DNA of 56,716 nt from Solibacillus cecembensis. GTDB lineage: Bacteria; Bacillota; Bacilli; Bacillales_A; Planococcaceae. The translations under genes and the position numbers were made by a program. The stretch lies in the NCBI RefSeq assembly GCF_001439635.1, contig NZ_LMBZ01000028.1, positions 1 to 56,716 of the forward strand, given 5' to 3'. Shown here piece after piece: positions 15,113-24,252 of the stretch (the stretch's first letter is position 1; every line of letters starts with the position of its first letter). Below the pieces are notes generated by a model, which worked only from the letters and a program-made list of their open reading frames with translations, ran no database searches and had not been told where the DNA came from.

Positions 15113-16240
15113 TTATTCTAAGAAATCTTTCAGGCGTTTTGAGCGAGACGGATGACGTAATTTACGTAGTGCTTTCGCTTCGATTTGACGAATACGCTCA
15201 CGTGTAACACCGAATACTTTACCTACTTCTTCTAAAGTACGTGTACGGCCATCATCTAAGCCAAAGCGTAGACGTAATACATTTTCTTCACGATCTGTTA
15301 ATGTATCTAAAACATCTTCTAATTGCTCTTTTAACAGCTCATATGCTGCATGGTCTGAAGGTGATTGTGCTTCTGAGTCCTCGATAAAGTCTCCTAAGTG
15401 TGAATCATCCTCTTCACCAATTGGCGTTTCAAGCGATACAGGCTCTTGTGCAATTTTTAAAATTTCACGAACCTTTTCAGGCGTTAAGTCCATTTCTTCT
15501 CCAATTTCTTCTGGAGATGGTTCTCGGCCTAAATCTTGTAACAATTGACGTTGTACACGAATTAATTTGTTAATCGTTTCAACCATGTGTACTGGAATAC
15601 GGATTGTACGTGCTTGGTCAGCAATCGCACGTGTAATGGCTTGACGAATCCACCATGTTGCATAAGTCGAGAATTTGAATCCTTTGCGGTGATCGAACTT
15701 TTCAACCGCCTTAATCAGACCCATATTTCCTTCTTGAATTAAGTCAAGGAATAGCATACCGCGCCCAACATAACGTTTAGCAATCGATACAACAAGGCGT
15801 AAGTTCGCTTCTGCTAAACGCTTACGTGCTTCCTCGTCGCCTTCTTCAATACGCTCTGCAAGACGAACTTCTTCAGCAGCAGAAAGTAAGTCAACACGAC
15901 CAATTTCTTTTAAATACATACGAACCGGGTCATTGATTTTAACGCCAGGAGGAACACTTAAATCGTTTAAATCGAAAGTTTCTTCGCTTGCTTCTTGTTT
16001 CGAAAGCGCTTCTTCTTCAAACTCTTCTTTTCCTTCAACTGTTACATCACTTTTTTCTACTTCATCAGCAAAGTTAAAAATTTCTTCATTCTCTACTTCG
16101 AATAAAGCCAGTGTTTCGGAAATTTCCTTCATAGAAATTTCCCCAACTTGCTTTGCCTTTTGTAAAAGTTTTTTCTTCATTTCATCTAATGTAAGCCCAT
16201 TTACTACTGTCTCTTTTGAATGTTTTGACTTTTCCGCCAT
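15113..16240 (-). CDS. sigA: RNA polymerase primary sigma factor SigA (RpoD)
   Basis: This 375-aa housekeeping sigma factor has region 1.1 at the N-terminus, then PVRMYLKEIGRVDLL (region 1.2). Next come LRLVVSIAKRYVGRGMLFLD and LIQEGNMGLIKAVEKFD (region 2.1-2.2). FSTYATWWIRQAITRAIADQ (about residues 220-239) covers regions 2.3-2.4, which melt and read the -10 element. Region 3 begins at PVHMVETINKL. Region 4 ends with VTRERIRQIEAKALRKLRHP (about 345-364), which reads the -35 element. ATG at 16240 follows AAGGAGGAAGG; the annotated frame extends eight codons further but without a site. It lies 30 bases after dnaG, and the two are clearly co-transcribed. Confidence 0.97.
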   Translation of the reverse strand: MAEKSKHSKETVVNGLTLDEMKKKLLQKAKQVGEISMKEISETLALFEVENEEIFNFADEVEKSDVTVEGKEEFEEEALSKQEASEETFDLNDLSVPPGVKINDPVRMYLKEIGRVDLLSAAEEVRLAERIEEGDEEARKRLAEANLRLVVSIAKRYVGRGMLFLDLIQEGNMGLIKAVEKFDHRKGFKFSTYATWWIRQAITRAIADQARTIRIPVHMVETINKLIRVQRQLLQDLGREPSPEEIGEEMDLTPEKVREILKIAQEPVSLETPIGEEDDSHLGDFIEDSEAQSPSDHAAYELLKEQLEDVLDTLTDREENVLRLRFGLDDGRTRTLEEVGKVFGVTRERIRQIEAKALRKLRHPSRSKRLKDFLE

Positions 16241-16270
16241 AAACCTTCCTCCTTCTAAAAACAAATCGCC

Positions 16271-18097
16271 TTATATTCCTTTTACCGCTCTTCTTAACTG
16301 TATAATCTGTTGGGCTATTTCAAGAGCTCGCCTATGTTCGTGCATCTTTTCAGCTTCTTTTTGATTATGCGTTAATTTTTCTATTTCTATTTCGATACGG
16401 TGTTTTTCAATATGCTTTAAACAATCACTAATTTCCGCTTCACCATTTTCTGGGTCACGGTCGATATATGCAGCTTCCATAACTATTTTGCGCAATTCAT
16501 TGTCATTTAAAACTTCTACAAAACGATGAAAATCTGCCATTTCATATTCTTCATAAAAACCCACTAAACGAACAAATACGGATAAATATTCTTCATGGAT
16601 AAATGGTGCGTTGTTTCCTAATTTCAAAACTTTATTCACAACATTTACATCATGTAGCATATGAGCAAGTAATAATCGCTCTGCCCGATCCGTCGCTGTT
16701 TTTGGCTGCTTTTGCTGAACCAACTCAATCGGTTGCTTCAGTGCATTTTGACTACGCTTTTGTTCTTTTGCACCATCTGCTACAACTTTTCGTAATTGTG
16801 CACTAATCGCTTCTTGAGAAATATTTGTCTCAATTGCCAACTGACGAATGTATAAATCTCGTTCGGTCGGTGAAGAATTATCTTTCAATGTTTCAAGAAC
16901 TTCTTGAATGTATTGTAAGGTGTCATTTTCAAATTGGAAGTTTTTCCCGCGCTTCGCATGCATCATCATAAATGCGATATAGGCGTGCGGTTTTTCAATT
17001 ATTTGGTTTGTAAACGCTTCTTGACCATGCGTTTGAATATATTCATCCGGGTCAAGCTTGTTCGGTAAAACAGCCACTTCAACTTTTATTCGTTCTTCAT
17101 GTAACATTTGTGAAGCACGTTTCGCCGCTTCAAAACCAGCATTATCACCATCGTAGCAAATCGTAATTTGCTGAACTAAGCGTTTGAGCTTTGTAATATG
17201 CTGGGGTGTAAGCGACGTCCCCATTGTTGCGACTGCATTATAAACACCTGCTCGATTGGCAGCCAGTACATCAATAAACCCTTCCATCAAGACCGCATGC
17301 CGTGTTTTTCTTATCGATGCACGAGCCTTGTCCAAATTGTAAAGCACCTGACTTTTATGGAAAATGGGTGTTTCAGGACTATTTAAATACTTTGCTTCAT
17401 CGGCATCTTTATTAAGAATCCTACCCGAAAAAGCAATCGTTTTTCCGTTCTCATCTCGAATCGGAAACATTATTCTTCCTCGGAACCGATCGAAATATGT
17501 TTGATCACTTTCTTTTTGAATGATAAGCCCACATTCAGCCATCTCTTCTAAAAGAAAACCTTTTCGTTCTAACAATATCGAAAGTGTGTCCCAATTCGGT
17601 AACGCCCATCCTATTTGATGAGTTTCGATTTGTTCACGCGTAAATCCTCTTTCTAGTAAATAACTTAACGCAAGCTCTCCATCTTCTGTATTCATCAACA
17701 AATGATGATAAAATTCAGCAGCATATGCATGTGCTTCTTTCATCATTTCTTCTTTTTTTGAATATGGATTATTTGACGTCGTATGTTCTGATTGCACTTG
17801 TACATCTAACGGAATACCTGCACGTTCTCCCAATTTGATTAATGCTTCTGGGAATGCGATATGCTCGATATCCATCACAAACGTTATTGCATTTCCCCCA
17901 GCTCCACAACCAAAGCAATGGAAGATTTGTTTTTCTTGAGACACGGAAAAAGAGGGTGTTTGCTCTCCGTGAAATGGACATAATCCAAACCAGTTGCGCC
18001 CTCTTTTCGTTAACTGCATATAATCGCTAATCACATCGACTATATCAGACTGCGAACGAATCTGCTCAATCACATGTTCAGGTATTTTCCCAGCCAT
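16271..18097 (-). CDS. dnaG: DNA primase DnaG
   Basis: This 608-aa protein makes RNA primers for lagging-strand synthesis. The N-terminal CHC2 zinc-binding domain shows CPFHGEQTPSFSVS (about residues 41-54) and FHCFGCGAGGNAITF (about 59-73). The catalytic core has GRIMFPIRDENGKTIAFSGR. The Toprim metal site has EGFIDVLAANRAG (about 271-283), ATMGTSLT and CYDGDNAGFEAAKR (about 313-326). The C-terminal ~150 residues form the DnaB-helicase interaction domain. ATG at 18097 follows a weak GGTGAT site. It is the first gene of the dnaG-sigA unit, in the B. subtilis order. Confidence 0.97.
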   Translation of the reverse strand: MAGKIPEHVIEQIRSQSDIVDVISDYMQLTKRGRNWFGLCPFHGEQTPSFSVSQEKQIFHCFGCGAGGNAITFVMDIEHIAFPEALIKLGERAGIPLDVQVQSEHTTSNNPYSKKEEMMKEAHAYAAEFYHHLLMNTEDGELALSYLLERGFTREQIETHQIGWALPNWDTLSILLERKGFLLEEMAECGLIIQKESDQTYFDRFRGRIMFPIRDENGKTIAFSGRILNKDADEAKYLNSPETPIFHKSQVLYNLDKARASIRKTRHAVLMEGFIDVLAANRAGVYNAVATMGTSLTPQHITKLKRLVQQITICYDGDNAGFEAAKRASQMLHEERIKVEVAVLPNKLDPDEYIQTHGQEAFTNQIIEKPHAYIAFMMMHAKRGKNFQFENDTLQYIQEVLETLKDNSSPTERDLYIRQLAIETNISQEAISAQLRKVVADGAKEQKRSQNALKQPIELVQQKQPKTATDRAERLLLAHMLHDVNVVNKVLKLGNNAPFIHEEYLSVFVRLVGFYEEYEMADFHRFVEVLNDNELRKIVMEAAYIDRDPENGEAEISDCLKHIEKHRIEIEIEKLTHNQKEAEKMHEHRRALEIAQQIIQLRRAVKGI

Positions 18098-18408
18098 CTT
18101 ATCACCATCTACTATTATTACTCTCTACATAATTCGAGAAGAATAAAAAAAATCCTCTAAAATACGACAAAATTTATGATTTTTTTATTAAAAAACTTAT
18201 TCATAATATTTTTACCACAATTTTATTATTATAAAACAAAAAACTGAACGTTGCTATCTATTTTTTACTATTTCTGTGTTATACACCAAAAATCCTACTG
18301 AAAATAGAAAAAATAACAGATTTTTTTTGTAAAAGCGTTTTTTTCTTACATATGGCGTTTTACGACCAAAAAACCTCCTCTTTTCACTGAGGTGGTTTAA
18401 GTGGGCTA
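18098..18408. other. AT-rich interval upstream of dnaG
   Basis: No gene is seen. It should hold the dnaG-sigA promoters on the minus strand. I cannot single out one with a consensus -35 and 17-base spacer in this A/T-rich sequence. The ppsR terminator occupies its far end. Confidence 0.5.
18368..18398 (-). terminator. Intrinsic terminator after ppsR
   Basis: AACC-CCTC/GAGG-GGTT arms on the minus strand, followed by TTTTTTGG. Confidence 0.65.
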
Positions 18409-19221
18409 TTATTTTTCGCCTTCTAGCATATCTAAAATCGTATTTGCTGTTTCTTCGACTGCCCGATTTGTTACATCAATAACCCGACATCCTATTTTAT
18501 CAGCTATTTGGTGAAAATAGCTAATTTCCTGCTCAATCCGTTGCTGTTGTGCATACGCAGCATTTTCCGTTAGTCCAAGTGTAATTAAACGCTCTTTACG
18601 TATATTATTTAATTTACCCGTGGAAATGACTAAACCAAAGCACTTCTTTGGATCGATTTGCATTAATTCAATGGGTGGCTCCACTTCAGGGACAAGTGGT
18701 ACATTTGCTACTTTATAACTTTTATGTGCTAAATATTGTGAAAGTGGTGTTTTAGAAGTTCGTGACACCCCGATTAATACAATATCCGCTAATAATAGCC
18801 CCCTTGGATCTTGACCATCATCATACTTTACCGCAAATTCAATCGCTTCTATTTTTTTAAAATAATCGTCATCCAGTTGATGAACGAGACCCGGTTCTTG
18901 TAACGGTGATTCATTAAATGATAGCTCAATTAAATCCATCATTGAGCCCAGTAAATCAATGGTAGGCACATTATTTTCTACTGCCAAATTATAGAGCGCT
19001 TTTCGCATTTCCTTTTCGACTAAAGTGAAGACAATTGCTGCTTGTTGTTTGACTGCAATTTGTACGATTTTTTCAATGAGTTCAATATCATTGATTCGGG
19101 GAAATTTTCGAATTCTCACTTTATCAAAATTCGGTCGAAATTGGCTGACAACTGCCTTTACCGCATTCTCACCTGTTTCACCAACTGAATCTGAAACAAC
19201 AAAAATTGTTAAACTTTTCAT
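18409..19221 (-). CDS. ppsR: Pyruvate, phosphate dikinase regulatory protein (PPDK regulatory protein, DUF299)
   Basis: This 270-aa protein corresponds to B. subtilis YqfL. The family is a bifunctional ADP-dependent kinase and Pi-dependent pyrophosphorylase that switches PPDK or PEP synthase off and on. The nucleotide site is GVSRTSKTPLSQYLAHKSYKVANVPL (about residues 153-178). The N-terminus FVVSDSVGETGENAVKAV is also a family signature. Its gene follows ccpN with a 9-base gap, and the pair is likely one transcript. CcpN represses gluconeogenesis genes, so both act on the PEP-pyruvate node. No PPDK gene is in the window. Confidence 0.94.
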   Translation of the reverse strand: MKSLTIFVVSDSVGETGENAVKAVVSQFRPNFDKVRIRKFPRINDIELIEKIVQIAVKQQAAIVFTLVEKEMRKALYNLAVENNVPTIDLLGSMMDLIELSFNESPLQEPGLVHQLDDDYFKKIEAIEFAVKYDDGQDPRGLLLADIVLIGVSRTSKTPLSQYLAHKSYKVANVPLVPEVEPPIELMQIDPKKCFGLVISTGKLNNIRKERLITLGLTENAAYAQQQRIEQEISYFHQIADKIGCRVIDVTNRAVEETANTILDMLEGEK

Positions 19222-19230
19222 TAGGCTCTC

Positions 19231-19878
19231 CTATAAATCATGCGTTTCTGCTAAAGAGATGAATGCACGCGTAATACTTGTTTTTGTTAGGCGTCCAATT
19301 ACTTCAATTCCATTTTCAGTTTCCTTTACAACAGGCATCGAATCAATTTCGCGTTCAATTAATTTATTTGCTGTCATAACTAAAGAATCTGAAGCTAAGC
19401 AATACGCAATATTCGGCATTCTCGTCATAATAATATGTACCGGTATTTTATTTAAGTCTTGTGTACCTATACTTGATCTTAATAAGTCCTTACGTGATAA
19501 AACCCCTTGTAAATACCCATCTTTATCCACTACAAATAACGTTCCGACATCTTCTAAGAACATATGACAAATCGCATCGTAAACCGTCATACCTTCAGCA
19601 ACAACTACTGGTACAGATTGAAAATCCTTAACTTTTAAATTCAGCATAGACTCTGTAATTGCTACAGTAGATTTCTTGCCGGCATAAAAATAGCCAACAC
19701 GCGGCCTGGCATCTAAAAAGCCAGCCATCGTTAAAATGGCCAAATCCGGACGCAAGGTTGCACGCGTTAATCCTAGGCGCTCTGCGATATGTTCACCTGT
19801 GATTGGTCCATTCTCTTTAACAATTTGCAATATAGCCTCTTGACGTTTATTGAGTTCTATTAGACTCACCCGCTTCAA
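19231..19878 (-). CDS. ccpN: Transcriptional repressor CcpN (control catabolite protein of gluconeogenesis)
   Basis: This 215-aa protein has an N-terminal winged helix (LIELNKRQEAILQIVKENGPITGEHIAERLGLTRATLRPDLAIL, about residues 5-48). Two CBS domains follow (about 80-135, around DAICHMFLEDVGTLFVVDKDGYLQGVLSRKDLL; and 145-205, around MTANKLIEREIDSMPVV), which sense adenine nucleotides. In B. subtilis it represses gapB and pckA on glycolytic substrates. A TATAAT box (around 19905) lies upstream on the minus strand. It is divergent from glyS and upstream of ppsR, as in Bacillus. Confidence 0.93.
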   Translation of the reverse strand: MKRVSLIELNKRQEAILQIVKENGPITGEHIAERLGLTRATLRPDLAILTMAGFLDARPRVGYFYAGKKSTVAITESMLNLKVKDFQSVPVVVAEGMTVYDAICHMFLEDVGTLFVVDKDGYLQGVLSRKDLLRSSIGTQDLNKIPVHIIMTRMPNIAYCLASDSLVMTANKLIEREIDSMPVVKETENGIEVIGRLTKTSITRAFISLAETHDL

Positions 19879-19926
19879 ATAATGTTATACTTATTTCTTA
19901 ATTATTATATACTATTTCGCTCTATA

Positions 19927-19955
19927 TTGCGAAGAAAACAATCCCATGCTACAAT
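19927..19955 (+). promoter_or_regulatory. Sigma-A promoter of the glyS leader
   Basis: TTGCGA (19927-19932), a 17-base spacer and TACAAT (19950-19955). It drives the T-box leader. Confidence 0.65.
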
Positions 19956-19961
19956 ATGAGC

Positions 19962-20280
19962 GTAGAACTGTATTGTTCTTTAAAACAACTTAATAGTACA
20001 GCGATGATGGGATTAATAAGTATCAATTTAACGTACAGCGAGTAGGGATAGTGTAAGCCTATATTCAAATTGAGAAACGGCACCCTGAGCTTTTTTTAAA
20101 AGAGGTTTTTTAAATCGTGTTTCGGTACAATTTTTGCGCACATTATGGCATACTTTTTCATAATGCGCTGAGATTGGTTACATAATTTAGAAAACAAGCG
20201 GGGTGGAACCGCGGGTATATCACATATGATGCACTCGTCCCCGGGCATAGTTATTGTGCCCGGAGACGGGTGCTTTTGTT
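19962..20280 (+). promoter_or_regulatory. T-box riboswitch, glycine type, controlling glyS
   Basis: The T-box core GGGGTGGAACCGCGGG lies at 20199-20214, within the antiterminator. The competing terminator has arms CACTCGTCCCCGGGCA and TGCCCGGAGACGGGTG (about 20233-20273), followed by CTTTTGTT. Stem I runs from the start to about 20090, with GGC in GAGAAACGGCACCC (about 20070-20083) as the likely glycine specifier. Uncharged tRNA-Gly binding should favour read-through into glyS. Confidence 0.88.
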
Positions 20281-20282
20281 AT

Positions 20283-20415
20283 TTTCATTCAGCGGGTATT
20301 TGAATACCCAATAAATGAACATGCCCCAGCGGATGTCACAGATTTTGAATGGAGTTAATTGCAAGACCTCCCCGCAATTCAAAATCTGGACGCAATTACG
20401 TCAAGGCGAAATTGA
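20283..20415 (+). repeat. Multi-hairpin intergenic repeat, copy E2, inside the glyS leader
   Basis: Hairpin B is CAGATTTTGAAT/ATTCAAAATCTG, perfect but different in sequence from other copies. Hairpins A (TTCATTCAGCGGG...) and C (CAATTACGTCAAGGCGAAATTG) are degenerate. It lies between the T-box terminator and the glyS ribosome site. Confidence 0.75.
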
Positions 20416-20442
20416 TTAAATTTACAATTGGAGGAATTTTTC

Positions 20443-21831
20443 ATGACACAAAAATCAATGGAAACAATCGTAGCTTTAGCAAAACATCGTGGATTTGTAT
20501 TTCCAGGATCTGAAATTTACGGCGGTTTAGCAAACACTTGGGATTACGGTCCACTAGGTGTAGAACTTAAAAACAACGTTAAAAAAGCTTGGTGGCAAAA
20601 ATTCGTTCAAGAGTCTGAACACAATGTCGGCCTTGATGCAGCAATTTTAATGAACCCAAAAGCATGGATCGCTTCTGGTCACGTAGGAAACTTCAATGAT
20701 CCAATGATCGACTGTAAAGCATGTAAATCTCGCCACCGCGCAGATAAATTAATTGAAGACGCTTCATTAGAAAAGACTGGCAACGAAATTATCGTGGATG
20801 GTATGAGCTTTGACCAAATGAAAGAAAAAATGGAAGAGCTTGCAGTAACTTGCCCAGATTGCGGTAAAGTTGATTTCACAGATATCCGTCAATTCAACTT
20901 AATGTTCAAAACGCATCAAGGTGTAACAGAATCTTCATCAAACGAAATTTTCCTACGTCCTGAAACAGCACAAGGAATTTTCGTTAACTTTAAAAACGTT
21001 CAACGTTCAATGCGTAAACGTACGCCATTCGGTATCGCACAAGTCGGTAAATCATTCCGTAACGAAATCACGCCAGGTAACTTCACATTCCGTACACGTG
21101 AATTCGAACAAATGGAATTAGAATTCTTCTGTAAGCCAGGTGAAGACCTTGAGTGGCATTCATACTGGAAAAACTTCTGTAAAGATTGGTTATTAAACCT
21201 TGGTATGAAGCAAGATTCAATGCGTTTACGTGACCATGAAGATGATGAACTTTCTCACTACTCAAACGCTACAACAGATATCGAATTCCGCTTCCCATTC
21301 GGTTGGGGTGAGCTATGGGGTATTGCAGACCGTACAGACTTCGACTTAAAACAACATATGGAGCATTCAGGTGAAGATTTCACTTACATTGATCCAATTA
21401 CAAACGAACGCTACGTACCATACTGCATCGAGCCATCATTAGGTGCAGACCGTGTGACATTAGCATTCTTATGTGATGCCTATGATGAAGAGCAATTAGA
21501 AGGCGATGACAAACGTACTGTATTACGCTTCCACCCTGCTTTAGCACCATTTAAAGCAGCAGTATTACCGTTATCGAAAAAATTATCAGAAGAAGCTGGC
21601 GATGTTTGGGCTGATTTACGTAAAGCTTTCCCAGTAGACTTCGATGAATCACAATCAATCGGTAAACGCTACCGTCGTCAAGATGAAATCGGTACACCGT
21701 TCTGTATTACGTATGACTTCGATTCAAAAGAGGACGGTCAAGTAACAGTACGTCACCGCGATTCAATGGAACAAACACGTATGCCAATCGCTGATGTAAA
21801 AGCATATATCGAAAAACACTTACAATTCTAA
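20443..21831 (+). CDS. glyS: Glycine--tRNA ligase, single-chain (dimeric) type
   Basis: This 462-aa class II aminoacyl-tRNA synthetase of the alpha2 type replaces the glyQ/glyS pair found here in B. subtilis. It starts MTQKSMETIVALAKHRGFVF. The family signature GGLANTWDYGPLGVELKNN (about residues 23-41) is followed by a small CxxC...CxxC zinc-type insert: CKACKSRHRADK and CPDCGKVDF. Class II motif 2 is FRNEITPGNFTFRTREFEQM, and motif 3 is GADRVTLAFLCDAYD (about 331-345). The anticodon-binding domain takes the last ~110 residues. ATG at 20443 follows TTGGAGGAA; five more codons are open upstream. Expression is under the glycine T-box. Confidence 0.96.
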   Translation: MTQKSMETIVALAKHRGFVFPGSEIYGGLANTWDYGPLGVELKNNVKKAWWQKFVQESEHNVGLDAAILMNPKAWIASGHVGNFNDPMIDCKACKSRHRADKLIEDASLEKTGNEIIVDGMSFDQMKEKMEELAVTCPDCGKVDFTDIRQFNLMFKTHQGVTESSSNEIFLRPETAQGIFVNFKNVQRSMRKRTPFGIAQVGKSFRNEITPGNFTFRTREFEQMELEFFCKPGEDLEWHSYWKNFCKDWLLNLGMKQDSMRLRDHEDDELSHYSNATTDIEFRFPFGWGELWGIADRTDFDLKQHMEHSGEDFTYIDPITNERYVPYCIEPSLGADRVTLAFLCDAYDEEQLEGDDKRTVLRFHPALAPFKAAVLPLSKKLSEEAGDVWADLRKAFPVDFDESQSIGKRYRRQDEIGTPFCITYDFDSKEDGQVTVRHRDSMEQTRMPIADVKAYIEKHLQF

Positions 21832-21842
21832 ACGAATAGAGC

Positions 21843-21883
21843 AAGACCAACATGTTGTGCATAGAACATGTTGGTCTTTTTTT
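21843..21883 (+). terminator. Intrinsic terminator after glyS
   Basis: AAGACCAACATGTT/AACATGTTGGTCTT arms, an 8-base loop, then TTTTTTT. Confidence 0.88.
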
Positions 21884-21977
21884 ACGTATCCAACCGAATC
21901 CCCTCCAAAAATTAAGAAGCAAATTCGCTGGGAATGAGTTACAATTTTCTGAAAAGTTATTAAATGGGGGGATCGTT

Positions 21978-22442
21978 ATGTTTTTCCAATTAAAAGAATC
22001 ACCGAAAATAGTGCCGGATACATACGACAAAGCTTTTCAACTCGTAAGTGCTGTTATCCATCAAGAATGCCCAGAACATCGTGCCAATCACCATATTTTA
22101 TATTCAGCTAATCAAAAATTAGAAGCTTACTTAGAAGCGCAAAAACATTTCCGTCAGTTTGAGGACCCTGCAACCGAAATCGGGAAATTTAGCACCGAAG
22201 CCTATCAAGTCGCAAAGAAAAAATATCATCAACTTTATTATATTATCCGTGGCTTCATGCATTTGAGCGACGAAAACAAGCGCGACCATTTCAACCATCG
22301 TTTTCGTTTTCATGCAGAAAAATTAGATACAATGTATTTACTATGGGAGCAAAAAAATTACTGGCAACTACTAAACTTAGATGGTTCATTTTATGAGCAA
22401 TTGAAAGATGATTTAGTCCCAATGCTTACGCAGTTTGAATAG
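21978..22442 (+). CDS. Hypothetical helical protein
   Basis: This 154-aa protein starts MFFQLKESPKIVPDTYDKAF. ATG at 21978 follows TGGGGGGATCG; the frame is open for 42 more codons into the glyS terminator, which cannot be coding. It is predicted mostly helical, with no signal peptide or membrane segment. It is rich in His, Tyr and Gln (AKKKYHQLYYIIRGFMHLSDENKRDHFNHRFRFHAEKLD). I do not recognise a family. It is followed 86 bases later by the EcsC gene on the same strand, so the two may be co-transcribed. Confidence 0.75.
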   Translation: MFFQLKESPKIVPDTYDKAFQLVSAVIHQECPEHRANHHILYSANQKLEAYLEAQKHFRQFEDPATEIGKFSTEAYQVAKKKYHQLYYIIRGFMHLSDENKRDHFNHRFRFHAEKLDTMYLLWEQKNYWQLLNLDGSFYEQLKDDLVPMLTQFE

Positions 22443-22528
22443 GAAACGTTGTGCCTATATGAACCTCTTGAAACTTTTCAAGGATTCCAAGCGTAAATAT
22501 ACTATTCATATAACTAGGAGGCAACTCG

Positions 22529-23335
22529 GTGGAATCAAAAGAACAATTATTGCACCATTTAACGACAATTGAAGAATGGGAAAAGGATCAAAAGGGGTTA
22601 TGGTTCTGGGAGAAAATCGGTCGAATCCCATTTAAAATACTTGATAAATTAACACCGAAAATCATTCAAGAGAAGATTTCCTTATTAATCGATGAATTAG
22701 TAAGCTATGTTCAAACGGGCGGAAAATACTTATTGAGTGAAAAGTCGATGTTTCAACATATTCAAAAGCATACATTGCACTCAATCGAGTCCATTGAAGA
22801 TATTCAAAACATGCCGATTGCCGATATGGTTGAGCTAAGTGTAAAACTCCAAAAGAGTCGGGCAAAATTAGCAACTGTCCAAGGTGCATCAACAGGCTTC
22901 GGAGGCATTTTTACACTGGCTATCGATATTCCTGTTATTTTAGGGATGGCCCTTAAAACATTGCAAGAAATTGCCTTTATCCATGGCTATGATCCGAATG
23001 ATAAAATGGAACGAATTTTTATTGTCAAATGCTTACAGTTTGCCTCTTCTGATATTGTTGGTAAGGAAGCCATTTTAAAAGAATTAGCCAAAGATTATTC
23101 AGAACCGAAGTCAGCAGAAAATATGGTGTCGCAAATGCAAGGTTGGCAAGAAGTATTTTATACGTACCGCGATAATTTCGGCGTGAAGAAGTTTTTACAA
23201 ATGATCCCGATTGCTGGGATGGTATTTGGCGCATTTATTAATAAGTCTATGATTGAGGATATTGCCGAGGCGGGTATGATGCTGTACCGTAAACGTCGTG
23301 TTATTGAGAGATTAGCTACCCAAAAAACTGAGTAA
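22529..23335 (+). CDS. EcsC family protein
   Basis: This 268-aa protein resembles EcsC of Bacillus. Recognisable parts are WFWEKIGRIPFKILDKLTP near the N-terminus, and LATVQGASTGFGGIFTLAIDIP (about residues 115-136) with GMALKTLQEIAFIHGYD (about 139-155), the family core. A Gly-rich hydrophobic stretch follows near the end (MIPIAGMVFGAFINKSM). It could be a peripheral or weakly integrated membrane protein. The start is GTG at 22529, behind AGGAGG. The biochemical role of EcsC proteins is not known; the ABC genes ecsAB are not nearby. Confidence 0.85.
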   Translation: MESKEQLLHHLTTIEEWEKDQKGLWFWEKIGRIPFKILDKLTPKIIQEKISLLIDELVSYVQTGGKYLLSEKSMFQHIQKHTLHSIESIEDIQNMPIADMVELSVKLQKSRAKLATVQGASTGFGGIFTLAIDIPVILGMALKTLQEIAFIHGYDPNDKMERIFIVKCLQFASSDIVGKEAILKELAKDYSEPKSAENMVSQMQGWQEVFYTYRDNFGVKKFLQMIPIAGMVFGAFINKSMIEDIAEAGMMLYRKRRVIERLATQKTE

Positions 23336-23362
23336 AATCTTTCATCACCACAAAAAATTAAC

Positions 23363-23405
23363 GTCAACTAAACTAACTTCAAGTTTAGTTGACCTCTTTT
23401 TATAG
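23363..23405 (+). terminator. Intrinsic terminator after the EcsC gene
   Basis: GTCAACTAAACT/AGTTTAGTTGAC arms followed by CTCTTTTT. The arms resemble the TTCAACTAA half of the accessory repeats, but I treat this as chance. Confidence 0.75.
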
Positions 23406-23431
23406 ATGGCGACGTAAAACTCAACCTCCTC

Positions 23432-24229
23432 CTATTCCCTCATTTTCGCCATCTCTACATTTTGGCGGTGAGCATCTTTTATCCCATCAAAAAATTCGTA
23501 TTTATTTTGCAACTGCAATTCAAGTTCTGCATCTGGATTTGCTAGGCTTTGCAAATATACTTTTGATTCCTTTATGCGCTCCGCAATTTCAGTAGGCTTC
23601 GCTGTTACTGTCCCGTGCCCCGGTACAAGCGTATGAATGGCATGTTTGTGAAAAATCACCTCGGCCTTTTCCATAGTCGCCACATAGTCATCATAGCTAC
23701 TATCAATAAAAGGAAACTCAACATCCGACAAATAATCGCCGGCTAGCAGAATACGTTGCTGTTCGACAACCGTAAATAAACCATCTTCTGTATGCCCTGG
23801 CGCTAAATAAAAAACCAACGTTAATGATGCTAATTCAAGCTTTTGCCCGTCTTCTTCAATAACCAAATCAACAGCAGGATAATCAATCGGATAGTTTCTT
23901 GAAATATAATATTGCGCATCAAATTTTTCGATTTGTTGCACGGCTTGTTCTTTATTTGGATTATTTGCAAATGCTTTTGAAGCAATAACAAATGCATTCG
24001 GAAAAGCTCCCGCTGCAATAATATGATCAAAATCACTATGTGTAAAAATTAAATACAACTTCCGATTACTTAAAACACGCTCAACATAACTTTTTATTTC
24101 GCCCACTTCATTTGGCAACCAATTTGGGTCTATTAAAATAACGGCATCTGTCGTTTCAATCAAAGTCGTCGTTGTCTTATATAAAACACTTTGAAAGACT
24201 GTCATATTTTCATTTTGATAGAGAATCAT
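23432..24229 (-). CDS. Metallo-beta-lactamase fold hydrolase
   Basis: This 265-aa MBL-fold protein has the metal motif THSDFDHIIAAG (about residues 63-74), where Asp replaces the second His of HxHxDH, as in some MBL subfamilies. Other metal ligands are in APGHTEDGL (about 142-150), LAGDYLSDVEFP (about 160-171) and LVPGHGT (about 205-211). Likely substrates are small esters or thioesters, but none can be named. Start ATG at 24229 follows GGGGGAAC. It is separated from recO by a terminator. Confidence 0.87.
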   Translation of the reverse strand: MILYQNENMTVFQSVLYKTTTTLIETTDAVILIDPNWLPNEVGEIKSYVERVLSNRKLYLIFTHSDFDHIIAAGAFPNAFVIASKAFANNPNKEQAVQQIEKFDAQYYISRNYPIDYPAVDLVIEEDGQKLELASLTLVFYLAPGHTEDGLFTVVEQQRILLAGDYLSDVEFPFIDSSYDDYVATMEKAEVIFHKHAIHTLVPGHGTVTAKPTEIAERIKESKVYLQSLANPDAELELQLQNKYEFFDGIKDAHRQNVEMAKMRE

Positions 24230-24252
24230 TTTAAGTTCCCCCTGTACAATCG

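Noticed and set aside
23363..23405. Another copy of the accessory repeat family
   Set aside because: It shares CAACTAA/TTAGTTG with the repeats, but it is a compact perfect terminator without the CGTTAGTTCAATAAG core.
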